Assembly (NCBI GenBank): GCA_903927505.1
Contig: CAIYNF010000155.1
Coordinates: 1-38,447 of the forward strand
Source: an uncultured Bacteroidota bacterium
GTDB taxonomy: Bacteria; Bacteroidota; Bacteroidia; UKL13-3
Length of the DNA stretch: 38,447 nt
Direction of reading: 5' to 3'
Below are positions 7,941-15,403 of the stretch, in pieces; the first letter of the stretch is position 1; every line of letters starts with the position of its first letter. A program made the position numbers and the translations under genes. The notes under the pieces were generated by a model that was not told the DNA's origin, searched no databases, and worked only from the letters and a program-made list of their open reading frames with translations.

Positions 7941-8927
7941 ATGTACGGAAATGCTTACATCGACCCTAGCGACAAGGCGGCAGCAATGATTGCGGGAGAA
8001 GATTCAGAAAAATTAGAAGCCTTTGAAAAGCGCATTGCTGCAGGTGAAAAAATTGAACCGAAAGATTGGATGCCCAAAGAATACCGCAAACAATTGATTA
8101 GGATGATTGAACAACACGCACACAGTGAAATTATTGGTGCTTTACCCGAAGGAACTTGGATTACACGTGCCCCCGGCTTCAGAAGAAAACTTGCTTTAAT
8201 GGCAAAGGTACAAGACGAAGTTGGTCATGCCCAATTATTATATAGTGCGGCTGAAACACTTGGCAAAAGCAGAGAAGCCATGATCAACGATTTGATCACA
8301 GGCAAATCTAAATATTCAAACGTATTTAATTATCCTGCGTTCACATGGGCAGATGCTTGTGTTATTGCTTGGCTAATTGATGCCGGTGCAATTATCAATC
8401 AAGTAGCAAATGCAAAAGGTAGTTATGGCCCTTATTGTCGTGCCTTAGATAGAATATGCACTGAAGAATCTTTCCACCTAAAATATGGTCATGATAACGT
8501 AGTTACATTGGCCACAGGAACACAAAAACAAAGAGAAATGGTACAAGGAGCATTAACCCGCTGGTGGCCTCCAATCATGCATTTCTTTGGACCATCAGAT
8601 AAAATTTCTAATCACACAGAAATTTTAATGCGTTGGAAAGTTAAAATGGCAAGTAACGACGATATGCGCCAACAATTCTTAAACATGTACGTACCTAAAA
8701 TTTGGGATTTAGGTTTGGTGCTTCCAGATCCAAATTTAAAACAAAACGAAGCAGGTGTTTGGGAATATACAGAACCAGATTGGGATGAATTTAAGCGGGT
8801 AATTAACGGCGGAGGGCCTTGTAATGCTGAGCGTTTGGCGGTTCGAAGAAATGCAGAAGAACGCGGCAGATGGGTACGTGAAGCATTAAACACATCAGAA
8901 TCTAAATACATTGTACCTTTAGCATAA
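7941..8927 (+). CDS. paaA: 1,2-phenylacetyl-CoA epoxidase, catalytic subunit PaaA
   Basis: A 328-residue ferritin-like di-iron subunit of the ring-epoxidising multicomponent oxygenase, which converts phenylacetyl-CoA to ring-1,2-epoxyphenylacetyl-CoA with O2 and electrons from PaaE. The carboxylate/His motifs of the metal site are visible: IEQHAHSEIIGALPEG, KVQDEVGHAQLLYSAAETLG and RICTEESFHLKYGHD. Length is normal for the family. It is followed directly by paaB and paaC in the usual order, which makes the identification secure. The gene follows the TetR gene after 15 bases and shares its promoter. Confidence 0.96.
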   Translation: MYGNAYIDPSDKAAAMIAGEDSEKLEAFEKRIAAGEKIEPKDWMPKEYRKQLIRMIEQHAHSEIIGALPEGTWITRAPGFRRKLALMAKVQDEVGHAQLLYSAAETLGKSREAMINDLITGKSKYSNVFNYPAFTWADACVIAWLIDAGAIINQVANAKGSYGPYCRALDRICTEESFHLKYGHDNVVTLATGTQKQREMVQGALTRWWPPIMHFFGPSDKISNHTEILMRWKVKMASNDDMRQQFLNMYVPKIWDLGLVLPDPNLKQNEAGVWEYTEPDWDEFKRVINGGGPCNAERLAVRRNAEERGRWVREALNTSESKYIVPLA

Positions 8928-8933
8928 TTGACC

Positions 8934-9299
8934 ATGATTAAATCACTCGACCCTCGTGTTACACGGGCAGAAATAGAAATTGAAAATCCAATTGCGCCTT
9001 TAAACGAATTGGACCAATGGGAGACCTATGAAGTTTTTCACCAAAAGAAAAGAGGAGACCAACATATGCATGTTGGGATTGTTCATGCCCCAAACGCAGA
9101 AATGGCCTTTCTTTTTGGCAAAGAACAATATGGCAGAAGGGGATTAAGTGTAAATATTTGGGTAGTGAAAACCCGTGATGTTTTTGTATCTGAATATGAT
9201 GATTCCGACATTTTTGACACGGTTCCGGAAAAGCAATACCGCGAAGCAGGAGGTTATAAGGTGATGGCAAAAATTAATAAATACAAAAAGGGAGTTTAG
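8934..9299 (+). CDS. paaB: 1,2-phenylacetyl-CoA epoxidase, subunit PaaB
   Basis: A 121-residue subunit; the conserved part is WETYEVFHQKKRGDQHMHVGIVHAPNAEMAFLFGKEQYGRRG, followed by VNIWVVKTRDV. PaaB is a small non-catalytic bridging subunit of the PaaABC(E) oxygenase. I start it at the ATG at 8934, six bases after the paaA stop; a TTG at 8928 is also in frame but would add only two residues. It is longer than the 95-residue E. coli PaaB because of an N-terminal extension of about 25 residues, as is common outside proteobacteria. paaC starts eight bases downstream. Confidence 0.95.
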   Translation: MIKSLDPRVTRAEIEIENPIAPLNELDQWETYEVFHQKKRGDQHMHVGIVHAPNAEMAFLFGKEQYGRRGLSVNIWVVKTRDVFVSEYDDSDIFDTVPEKQYREAGGYKVMAKINKYKKGV

Positions 9300-9307
9300 A
9301 CAATTAC

Positions 9308-10072
9308 ATGAATCAAAATAGCAGCGAAGCAATCAAAGAATTGCTTTATAAAATGGCCGATGATCTTTTAATTATTGGACATAGAAACAGTGAATGGACA
9401 GGGCTTGGACCAATTCTAGAAGAAGACATTTCTTTTAGCAGCATGGCACAAGATAAAATAGGACAAGCACAAGCACTCTACCAATTATTAAACGACCTAG
9501 GGGAACAAGAACCTGATACGGTTGCATTCACCAGAAATGCCAATCAATTTCACAATGCACAATTGGTAGAATTACCTAACGGCGAATACGACTTTAGTTT
9601 GGTACGTCACTTTTTATATGACCATGCAGACCAATTACGCTTTGAGGCACTCGCTAATTCTAGCTATGAGCCATTAGCTAAAGTTGCCCGCAAGGTAAAA
9701 GGAGAACTTAAATACCATGTTTTTCATGCAAATACCTGGATGGTAAAATTAGGTTCGGCAAATGAAGAAAGTCATAACCGTATGCAAGCCGCCTTTAATG
9801 AAGCATGGAATTATGCCTTAGGTATGTTTGAAAAAAGTTCGTTTGAGGACCAATTAATTGCCGAGGGAGTTTTTGAAGGTGAAGAAACTTTGCAAGAAAA
9901 ATGGTTGGCAAATATTACGCCTTATCTAATAAAAGCAGGTATCGAAATACCTGCTTCCACCTCATGGAATCCTGTTTTTGGAGGAAGAATTGGAAACCAT
10001 ACAGCAAATTTATCTCCATTGGTAGAGGAAATGAGTGAGGTTTTTAGGTTCGACCCAACAGCAGAGTGGTAA
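9308..10072 (+). CDS. paaC: 1,2-phenylacetyl-CoA epoxidase, structural subunit PaaC
   Basis: A 254-residue ferritin-like partner of PaaA without a catalytic metal site. Family segments are DDLLIIGHRNSEWTGLGPILEEDISFSSMAQDKIGQAQALYQLL, DFSLVRHFLYDHADQLRFEAL and YHVFHANTWMVKLGSANEESHNRMQ. It is the last gene of the operon and is followed after about 20 bases by a strong intrinsic terminator. PaaD (assembly factor) and PaaE (reductase), which normally follow, are absent from this window, so electrons must come from a reductase encoded elsewhere. Confidence 0.95.
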   Translation: MNQNSSEAIKELLYKMADDLLIIGHRNSEWTGLGPILEEDISFSSMAQDKIGQAQALYQLLNDLGEQEPDTVAFTRNANQFHNAQLVELPNGEYDFSLVRHFLYDHADQLRFEALANSSYEPLAKVARKVKGELKYHVFHANTWMVKLGSANEESHNRMQAAFNEAWNYALGMFEKSSFEDQLIAEGVFEGEETLQEKWLANITPYLIKAGIEIPASTSWNPVFGGRIGNHTANLSPLVEEMSEVFRFDPTAEW

Positions 10073-10092
10073 TTACTATTAATTAATTCTTC

Positions 10093-10130
10093 ATAGCCCC
10101 ATAGCTTTTTGCTTATGGGGCTATTTTTTT
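10093..10130 (+). terminator. Intrinsic terminator of the paa operon
   Basis: A perfect 11-bp stem, ATAGCCCCATA (10093-10103) with TATGGGGCTAT (10114-10124), followed by a run of seven T. It lies about 20 bases after the paaC stop. Confidence 0.9.
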
Positions 10131-10170
10131 GGTGGATAAGCTTGTTTTCCAATGCATTTAAAACAATAAA

Positions 10171-10184
10171 TCGGTTCGAACCGA
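10171..10184. repeat. Palindromic motif GGTTCGAACC, copy 3 (14-bp palindrome)
   Basis: TCGGTTCGAACCGA is a perfect 14-bp palindrome in the non-coding stretch 10073-10412 downstream of the paa terminator. This is the only exact copy outside a gene. The rest of that 340-base stretch shows only the paa terminator and no clear gene. Confidence 0.65.
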
Positions 10185-10412
10185 ACACCAAAAACGAAAA
10201 AATTTAGGCTGTCTCAACAGGTGTTTACCACTTATGGGGGCAATTCATGCGCTATTGCGACAATTAATAACATTTTAATTTTGGCCCCTTAATAAGACAC
10301 ACGGGGTTTTGGTGTGCATTTAGAATGGAATTATTGGCCGATCTTTGTACTTGCTACTGGTTGTTTATTTTCCCTAAGAATTGAAAATTGCCAAATAACA
10401 TATCGCCCAATT

Positions 10413-10970
10413 ATGTTACAAAAAAAATCATGTTTTAATTCGCGCAGTTTATTTGCGCTTATTTTCTGTTATTTCTTTTCTCAACAAATAACTGCACAAA
10501 GTTTATCTGCCAATAGTTATATTATAACATATGCGCCATTGGCCCAAAGTTTATCTGCCAAAACAGGGATACCCTCAAGTATAATATTAGGAATTGCATT
10601 AATAGAATCTGGACATGGATCTGGTGAAAACTGCAAAATGCTTCGCAATCATTTTGGAATAAAAGGGAAAAACCACCTACCAGAGCAGGGTATCAATTAT
10701 AAATCGGCTTATAGAAGTTATTTATCTGACGAAGCCTCTTTTGGGCATTTTTGTACCATCATAAAGAGAAAGAAATATTATCCCCTTTTAAAAGAAAATA
10801 AGGATTTTAAAGTATGGCTTTCCACTATGAATAAATCATATTATTCTTCGGCAGGTATAGTGTGGGTTAACAAAATATTATATGCAATTAAAAGGCACCA
10901 TTTAAACAAATTTGATTTGCCCCAACAACAATTAGACGGCTCTCCAAAAATGAATTGGATGCATGCTTAA
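10413..10970 (+). CDS. Secreted glucosaminidase-type peptidoglycan hydrolase
   Basis: A 185-residue exported protein with a signal peptide (RSLFALIFCYFFSQQITAQ) and a glucosaminidase domain of the FlgJ/GH73 type. Typical segments are AKTGIPSSIILGIALIESGHGSG (catalytic Glu in LIESG), HFGIKGK, YRSYLSDEASFGHFCTII and WVNKILYAIKRHHLNKFD. It should cleave the glycan strand of peptidoglycan in the periplasm. I use the ATG at 10413 because it places a normal signal peptide at the N terminus; a GTG at 10314 is in frame but would add 33 residues without precedent. It converges with the small membrane protein gene, overlapping by four bases. Confidence 0.85.
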   Translation: MLQKKSCFNSRSLFALIFCYFFSQQITAQSLSANSYIITYAPLAQSLSAKTGIPSSIILGIALIESGHGSGENCKMLRNHFGIKGKNHLPEQGINYKSAYRSYLSDEASFGHFCTIIKRKKYYPLLKENKDFKVWLSTMNKSYYSSAGIVWVNKILYAIKRHHLNKFDLPQQQLDGSPKMNWMHA

Positions 10971-11206
10971 TTAATGGTTTCTTCCATTGGTATTTCAAGC
11001 TTTTTAGCTTTCCATTTCTGATACTTTCTCCATGCAAATTTGATTAAAAAATCAATGGCAAGGAAAAACAAAAGCAGCGAAAATAGAAGGGAATAAATAT
11101 ATAACAATTCGTTACCTGAAGATCCTGTGATGCCGCTTGCTTCTGTAACTATTGAAAACAAAAAAGTGCAAAAAACAAGCAGGGTGTATTTTGATAAACT
11201 TCTCAT
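10967..11206 (-). CDS. Small signal-peptide and membrane-helix protein
   Basis: A 79-residue protein, MRSLSKYTLLVFCTFLFSIVTEASG followed by a hydrophobic helix (ELLYIYSLLFSLLLFFLAIDFLIKF) and a basic tail (WRKYQKWKAKKLE). It has a signal sequence plus one membrane span. I start it at the ATG at 11206; a TTG six bases earlier is possible. It lies 19 bases behind the Rieske-like lipoprotein on the same strand, suggesting joint expression. I do not recognise the family; the spacing, hydrophobic pattern and basic tail argue that it is a real gene. Confidence 0.55.
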   Translation of the reverse strand: MRSLSKYTLLVFCTFLFSIVTEASGITGSSGNELLYIYSLLFSLLLFFLAIDFLIKFAWRKYQKWKAKKLEIPMEETIN

Positions 11207-11225
11207 ACACAAAAATATAAGAATT

Positions 11226-11726
11226 TTATTGAAGTGTATTGGTTATATGCAATTGCCTGCCTAAAATACTTACATAATACTGGCGCAAGGGCCTATTGGC
11301 AGGACCTTCCATTTGCCCGCCATTACTTGCCACAAATTTAGAATTACAACAGGGTACAAACCTGCCACCAACGCCAGTGTATTGGCCACATCTGTAAAAC
11401 AAAGTAGAACTATCTACACTTACCACACTGCAAGAACTATCTACATTGTAAGGACAAGAGCGATCAAAAGCTACATATTGATCTGGACCTGTATAGCCGG
11501 TATTATAAACTATTACACCACGTGATTTATAGCCATACGTTCTTTCGTAAACATAGCCATTGGGAAAATTTAAATCTGCGTATAAAGGCAAATCTAAATT
11601 AATATAGAAATCAACTAAAACACTGGGAAAGAATTCTTGGTTCGTTACATTTTTTGCTGCCTTTTTACAGGTAGAAAAGGACATTGCCATACAAATAAGT
11701 AAACCAAATTGAATTGCTTTTTTCAT
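11226..11726 (-). CDS. Lipoprotein with a Rieske-like fold lacking most cluster ligands
   Basis: A 166-residue lipoprotein: signal peptide ending in a lipobox (SFST-C20). The C-terminal 80 residues follow the Rieske outline: YVAFDRSCPYN (C91-P-Y93 where Rieske has C-x-H), VPCCNSKF (124-131, where Rieske has CPCHGSxF) and MEGPANRPLRQYYVSILGRQLHI (the GPA.xPL..Y closing motif). By eye, both ligand His are replaced (Tyr93, Cys127) and the first ligand Cys of the second motif is Val124, while Cys99 and Cys126 could keep the structural disulfide. A [2Fe-2S] cluster is therefore unlikely. Sits 23 bases after the acetyltransferase gene in a minus-strand run. Function unknown. Confidence 0.75.
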   Translation of the reverse strand: MKKAIQFGLLICMAMSFSTCKKAAKNVTNQEFFPSVLVDFYINLDLPLYADLNFPNGYVYERTYGYKSRGVIVYNTGYTGPDQYVAFDRSCPYNVDSSCSVVSVDSSTLFYRCGQYTGVGGRFVPCCNSKFVASNGGQMEGPANRPLRQYYVSILGRQLHITNTLQ

Positions 11727-11749
11727 GCGTTTGATACGTTTAATTGAGA

Positions 11750-12256
11750 CTAACTTTCTAAAACTTTTTCCATTAAAGTTACATCCAAATATATCCCAAA
11801 TTTATGGCCAACTTCATGCATTACACCAATAGTTTCAAAACCATAGCGCTTGTGCATGCGTATACTTTTTTCATTTCCCATGGTAATACGTGAAAGCAAA
11901 TAATGTAAACCATTGGAGTTTGCAGAATATACCAACTCTTCTAACAACTGGCCACCAATTCCCATATTTCGGTAATTGGCATCCACATATACTGAAATTT
12001 CTGCAGTACCATTGTATGCAACTCTATCACTCCAAAGACTTAGGCTCGACCAGCCAACTACTTTATTGTCTGTGCAAGCTACAAAAATAGGATGCTTTTC
12101 ATCGTGTGCATTGAACCAATTTACGCGGTCTTCAATACTTTTGGCCTCTGTGTCAAAGGTGGCCACATCTGTGAGAATAGATTCATTGTATATTTCCGCT
12201 ATGGCAACAATATCGGCCAAACTTGCTTCTCTGATATAAAACTCCTCTCTATTCAT
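11750..12256 (-). CDS. GNAT-family N-acetyltransferase (phosphinothricin acetyltransferase-like)
   Basis: A 168-residue GNAT acetyltransferase of the PAT/YncA group. The core is REASLADIVAIAEIYNESILTDVATFDTEAKSIEDRVNWF (family N-terminus), GWSSLSLWSDRVAYNGTAEISVYVDANYRNMGIGGQLLEEL (acetyl-CoA loop RNMGIGG) and KRYGFETIGVMHEVGHKFGIYLDVTLMEK. The substrate may be a small amine or methionine derivative. I start at the ATG at 12256 so the start codon overlaps the last eight bases of the upstream dehydrogenase gene, which implies translational coupling. A longer start at 12301 would lie inside that gene and is less likely. A purine-rich stretch (GGAAAAGGA) precedes the start. Confidence 0.85.
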   Translation of the reverse strand: MNREEFYIREASLADIVAIAEIYNESILTDVATFDTEAKSIEDRVNWFNAHDEKHPIFVACTDNKVVGWSSLSLWSDRVAYNGTAEISVYVDANYRNMGIGGQLLEELVYSANSNGLHYLLSRITMGNEKSIRMHKRYGFETIGVMHEVGHKFGIYLDVTLMEKVLES

Positions 12257-13100
12257 AAGAATAAAATCCTTTTCCTGATTTACGTCCAAAATGACCCGCA
12301 TCTACTTTTTGCTGTTGGATTCTGCTCGGTCTAAATTTACCATTTTGGTGAAACAATTGATAGATACTGCTTGTAACAGAAAAGTTGGTATCTACACCAA
12401 TTAAATCCATCAATTTAAAGGGCCCCATTTTAAACCCAGAACTTTCCATAAGTGCATCAATTGTTTCGTGATCACTTACATTTTCTTCTAATACTTTTAA
12501 TCCTTCCACATAATAATGACGGGCAACTCTATTAACAATAAAACCAGGCGCATCCTTTGCCATTACACATGTTTTTCCCATTCCCTCAATTAGTTGTTTG
12601 CATACTTGCGCATATTCAGGTAGGGTTTGAACGCCACTAATTATTTCTACCAGCTTCATTTGCGGAGCAGGGTTAAAAAAATGAATACCTAAAACTCTTT
12701 CTGGGTTTGGAATTTTAGCGGCAATTTGGGTGATAGGTATAGAAGAAGTGTTGCTGGCTAATAGACAATTAGGCTTATTGATAGCGGCAACCGATTGAAA
12801 AAATTGATGCTTCACTTCCAAACGTTCAATTACGGCTTCAACAACTAAATCGGCAATCAAATCATTTATTTGTGAAGTGAAATGTATACGACCCAAAACT
12901 TCCGTTTTGGTGCTTTCGTTAATTTTTTGCTTTGTTACAAGAAAATTCAAAGATTTTTCAATAGTAATTTTTGCCCGATCCAATACGGCATCATTGATGT
13001 CGAACAAAATAGTTTTATATCCTGAAGAGGCACAAACTTGGGCAATTCCGCTACCCATGGTTCCGGCTCCAGCAATGGCTATGGTTTGTATTTCTAACAT
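12249..13100 (-). CDS. 3-hydroxybutyryl-CoA / 3-hydroxyacyl-CoA dehydrogenase
   Basis: A 283-residue NAD(P)-dependent dehydrogenase that interconverts 3-hydroxyacyl-CoA and 3-oxoacyl-CoA. It has the Rossmann motif GAGTMGSGIAQ, the catalytic regions NTSSIPITQIA and HFFNPAPQMKLVEII, then KDAPGFIVNRVARHYYVEGLKVLEE and GPFKLMDLIGVDTN. Length is normal for single-domain Hbd/PaaH. PaaH carries out this reaction in phenylacetate breakdown, and the paa operon lies nearby, but this gene is on the other strand in a different unit, so general fatty-acid or butyrate use is equally possible. It heads a run of four minus-strand genes ending at 10967. Confidence 0.92.
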   Translation of the reverse strand: MLEIQTIAIAGAGTMGSGIAQVCASSGYKTILFDINDAVLDRAKITIEKSLNFLVTKQKINESTKTEVLGRIHFTSQINDLIADLVVEAVIERLEVKHQFFQSVAAINKPNCLLASNTSSIPITQIAAKIPNPERVLGIHFFNPAPQMKLVEIISGVQTLPEYAQVCKQLIEGMGKTCVMAKDAPGFIVNRVARHYYVEGLKVLEENVSDHETIDALMESSGFKMGPFKLMDLIGVDTNFSVTSSIYQLFHQNGKFRPSRIQQQKVDAGHFGRKSGKGFYSYE

Positions 13101-13119
13101 AATTGGCGTTTAAACTTGT

Positions 13120-13127
13120 CAAATTTA
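13120..13127 (-). promoter_or_regulatory. Candidate -7 element for the dehydrogenase transcript
   Basis: TAAATTTG on the minus strand, a perfect TAnnTTTG, about 20 bases upstream of the ATG. No TTG is seen at the usual distance, so it is weak. Confidence 0.3.
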
Positions 13128-13147
13128 CTTAAAAAGTACCAAGAGCC

Positions 13148-13180
13148 TTGCATGGCTTTTAAAATTATAAGTTAATTTTG
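13148..13180 (+). promoter_or_regulatory. Candidate promoter of the iron-sulfur carrier gene
   Basis: TTG at 13148-13150 and TAATTTTG at 13173-13180 (perfect TAnnTTTG), spacing 22. The start site would be near 13187, leaving a short leader. Confidence 0.4.
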
Positions 13181-13200
13181 TATTCTATTTACTACAAAAC

Positions 13201-13527
13201 ATGATTACCGTAAGCGATAAAGCAAAAACCAGAATAGCTCAATTAATTGACGAGCAAAATTACGACAGCACTTATTTTTTAAGAGTGGGTGTTGAAAGTG
13301 GTGGATGCTCTGGATTATCCTATAAATTGGATTTTGACAACCAAGCAAAACCAGGAGATGAAATTTTTGATGACAACGATGTAAAGGTTGTAACAGACAA
13401 GCGATCAGTTCTTTATCTCTTTGGAACGGAGTTAGATTTCACAGATGGGCTAAATGGCAAAGGATTCACTTTCAACAATCCAAATGCCTCACGCACTTGT
13501 AGTTGTGGTGAAAGTTTCTCAGTTTGA
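13201..13527 (+). CDS. A-type iron-sulfur cluster carrier (IscA/SufA/HesB family)
   Basis: A 108-residue protein with the three conserved Cys of A-type carriers: SGGCSGLSY (Cys36) and CSCGESF (Cys100 and Cys102). It carries assembled Fe-S clusters to client apoproteins in the cytoplasm. Length and motif spacing are canonical. It stands alone here with no isc or suf partners next to it, so which system it belongs to cannot be told. Phenylacetyl-CoA epoxidase needs a reductase with a [2Fe-2S] domain, but no link is shown by this layout. Confidence 0.93.
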   Translation: MITVSDKAKTRIAQLIDEQNYDSTYFLRVGVESGGCSGLSYKLDFDNQAKPGDEIFDDNDVKVVTDKRSVLYLFGTELDFTDGLNGKGFTFNNPNASRTCSCGESFSV

Positions 13528-13546
13528 GGATAATTTTTTATGGAAC

Positions 13547-13577
13547 TTTTGATTTTATCCACAAATGCCTATATTTG
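13547..13577 (+). promoter_or_regulatory. Promoter of rpsT
   Basis: TTTTG at 13547-13551, 18 bases, then TATATTTG at 13570-13577, a perfect TAnnTTTG. The predicted start is near 13584, giving a leader of about 48 bases. A sequence identical to the DnaA-box consensus TTATCCACA (13555-13563) falls between the two elements, probably by chance. Confidence 0.65.
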
Positions 13578-13631
13578 CCCTCCCTTTTAAGGACAATAAG
13601 AGGAATTATTAAACAGATAAGTATTTAGAAA

Positions 13632-13955
13632 ATGGCAAATCATAGTTCAGCAAAAAAGAGAATCAGAAACAACGCAACTAAGCGTTTACGTAATCGTTAC
13701 CAAGCAAAAACTACTCGTACATTGGCTAAGCGCCTACGCGAATCCACTGTAAAAAGTGAAGCGGCTGCTTTGTTAATTGAAGTAAGTTCAATGTTGGATA
13801 AGTTAGCTAAACGTAGCATTATTCACAAAAATAAAGCTGCTAACCAAAAATCTAAATTGGCTAAAGTTGTAAATAAAGTAGGAACTGTAGTAGTTGCCGT
13901 TAAAAAAGCAGCTCCTAAAAAAGTAGTTAAGAAAGCTACTTCTAAGAAAAAATAA
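13632..13955 (+). CDS. rpsT: 30S ribosomal protein S20
   Basis: A 107-residue basic protein beginning MANHSSAKKRIRNNATKRLRNRYQAKTTRTLAKRLRES, with the second helix ending in KLAKRSIIHKNKAANQKSKLAKVVNKV, which is S20. It binds the 5' domain and helix 44 region of 16S rRNA. The last 20 residues (AVKKAAPKKVVKKATSKKK) are a Lys/Ala-rich tail beyond the usual length of about 85 residues. It is monocistronic, with its own promoter and a terminator directly after it. Confidence 0.97.
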   Translation: MANHSSAKKRIRNNATKRLRNRYQAKTTRTLAKRLRESTVKSEAAALLIEVSSMLDKLAKRSIIHKNKAANQKSKLAKVVNKVGTVVVAVKKAAPKKVVKKATSKKK

Positions 13956-13972
13956 TCTTTAAACAGATATAG

Positions 13973-14006
13973 AAAAAAGCTCTGGCATTGCGCTGGGGCT
14001 TTTTTT
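13973..14006 (+). terminator. Intrinsic terminator of rpsT
   Basis: The stem GCTCTGGC (13979-13986) pairs with GCTGGGGC (13992-13999) with three G-U pairs, extended by A6/T6, followed by seven T. It lies about 20 bases downstream of the rpsT stop. Confidence 0.8.
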
Positions 14007-14091
14007 GTGCCTATACCTCACCAATCCTATTTACCTGATATAAGTTGCGTCCACTATTGATAGCCTTTTGGCTTAAGGTTATTTTTGAATC

Positions 14092-14805
14092 ATGGAAACA
14101 AGCAACTACCCCAGCATTGGCATCAAACAACTCGCCGAGGACGATAGACCCCGAGAAAAACTAAGAAACTTAGGCCCACAGGCCTTAAATATTGCAGAAT
14201 TACTTGCAATAATCATTGGTAATGGACATAAAAATGCATCTGCCTTACAATTAGCAGAACAATTATTGACCCAATGTAACCACAACTTAAGTGAATTGTG
14301 TCGCATGAGTTTAAGTGAAATTACTTCCATTAAAGGCCTTGGATCGGTAAAAGCAATAGTATTAAATGCTGCCTTAGAATTGGGAAGAAGGCGAAGGGAA
14401 GAAGAAGCAAAAAAAATTGTAAAAATTACAAATAGCATTGAGGCATTTATGTACTTTGAACATATTTTAGAGGATTACCAGCACGAAGAGTTCTGGATAA
14501 TGCTCCTAAACAGAAATAACATGTTTATTGCTAAAAAGCGCATCAGTATTGGAGGTGTTTCTGGCACTGTGGTGGATCCAAAAATAATTTTTAGTGCTGC
14601 ATTGAACCATTTAGCGAGTGGTATTATTCTTTGCCATAACCATCCTTCAGGGAATTTAAACCCAAGCCAACAAGATATTGACCTTACAAAAAAACTATTT
14701 GAGGCTGGGAAATTACTAGATATAGATGTCTGCGACCATTTAATCATAGGCAATAAAAACTTTTTCAGTTTTGCTGATAACGGCTATCTCAGCCGACGAA
14801 GTTAA
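14092..14805 (+). CDS. radC: RadC-family protein (JAB/MPN metalloprotease-like)
   Basis: A 237-residue RadC-type protein. The N-terminal half has helix-hairpin-helix character (SEITSIKGLGSVKAIVLNAALELGRR), and the C-terminal half is the JAB/MPN domain with a complete JAMM zinc motif, H-N-H followed by PSGNLNPSQQ and D. The catalytic Glu and Ser of the domain region (DPKIIFSAALNHLASGIILCHNHPSG) look normal. Despite the name the family is not clearly a repair protein. The gene is a solitary transcription unit between rpsT and the GtrA-like gene. Confidence 0.93.
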   Translation: METSNYPSIGIKQLAEDDRPREKLRNLGPQALNIAELLAIIIGNGHKNASALQLAEQLLTQCNHNLSELCRMSLSEITSIKGLGSVKAIVLNAALELGRRRREEEAKKIVKITNSIEAFMYFEHILEDYQHEEFWIMLLNRNNMFIAKKRISIGGVSGTVVDPKIIFSAALNHLASGIILCHNHPSGNLNPSQQDIDLTKKLFEAGKLLDIDVCDHLIIGNKNFFSFADNGYLSRRS

Positions 14806-14866
14806 TTTATCCTTAAATTTTATGAAAAGGAAAATAGACCATAGTTTTATTTATTTTTGAAAACAG

Positions 14867-15385
14867 ATGGTATTACATCAAATACAAAAACTCAGGATGT
14901 GGTTGCGGCAATTTCCCACAGCTAGAAAATTTATTAAATTTGGGATAGTTGGTGCAACAAGCGCTGCAGTAAGCTTAGGCGTATTCTGGCTTATCTCCCT
15001 GCAATACCCAGCACTCAATTTACTGTCAAAAGCAATTGGTTATGTGATGGGGTTTTTTGTTGGTTTTACGTTAAATAAATTCTGGACCTATATAGACCAA
15101 ACAGAAGAAGACGAAAAATACCTTTTGAAATATATTTTGGTTTATGCCATAACCTTTTTAGTATACCTATTGGTAAATGTAGTTTTTGATCATATGGTGC
15201 ATCCAAATTTATGGTTTTCACAAATGGCTAGCAACTTAAACTTTTGTTTTTTAGCAAGTTACCTCGAAAATAACGGGCCATTGGTTTCCAATATTTTGGC
15301 CATATTTATAAATATTTTTCTAAATTTCTTTGGTACCAATAAATTGGTATTTAAGGTACCCGAACCAACAAAGATTTTTGAATAA
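14867..15385 (+). CDS. GtrA-family membrane protein
   Basis: A 172-residue protein with four membrane helices in GtrA style: KFIKFGIVGATSAAVSLGVFWLISLQY, LLSKAIGYVMGFFVGFTLNKFWTY, YLLKYILVYAITFLVYLLVNVVFDHM and PLVSNILAIFINIFLNFFGTNKLVF. GtrA proteins are thought to help move lipid-linked sugars across the inner membrane for polysaccharide or teichoic-acid modification. Which polysaccharide is unknown; the glycosyltransferase at 1579 is too far away to argue partnership. Its 3' end meets a terminator shared with carB. Confidence 0.9.
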   Translation: MVLHQIQKLRMWLRQFPTARKFIKFGIVGATSAAVSLGVFWLISLQYPALNLLSKAIGYVMGFFVGFTLNKFWTYIDQTEEDEKYLLKYILVYAITFLVYLLVNVVFDHMVHPNLWFSQMASNLNFCFLASYLENNGPLVSNILAIFINIFLNFFGTNKLVFKVPEPTKIFE

Positions 15386-15403
15386 TTGACGCATTAAATT
15401 TGC

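Noticed and set aside
10173-10182. GGTTCGAACC read as the T arm of a tRNA gene
   Set aside because: No acceptor, D or anticodon arms can be formed around any copy, and three of the four exact copies are in genes.
10206-10218. AGGCTGTCTCAAC looks like an insertion-sequence end
   Set aside because: No inverted partner and no transposase were found in the neighbourhood.
11226-11726. Functional Rieske [2Fe-2S] protein
   Set aside because: At least three of the four ligand positions are replaced in the aligned motifs, so a normal cluster is unlikely.
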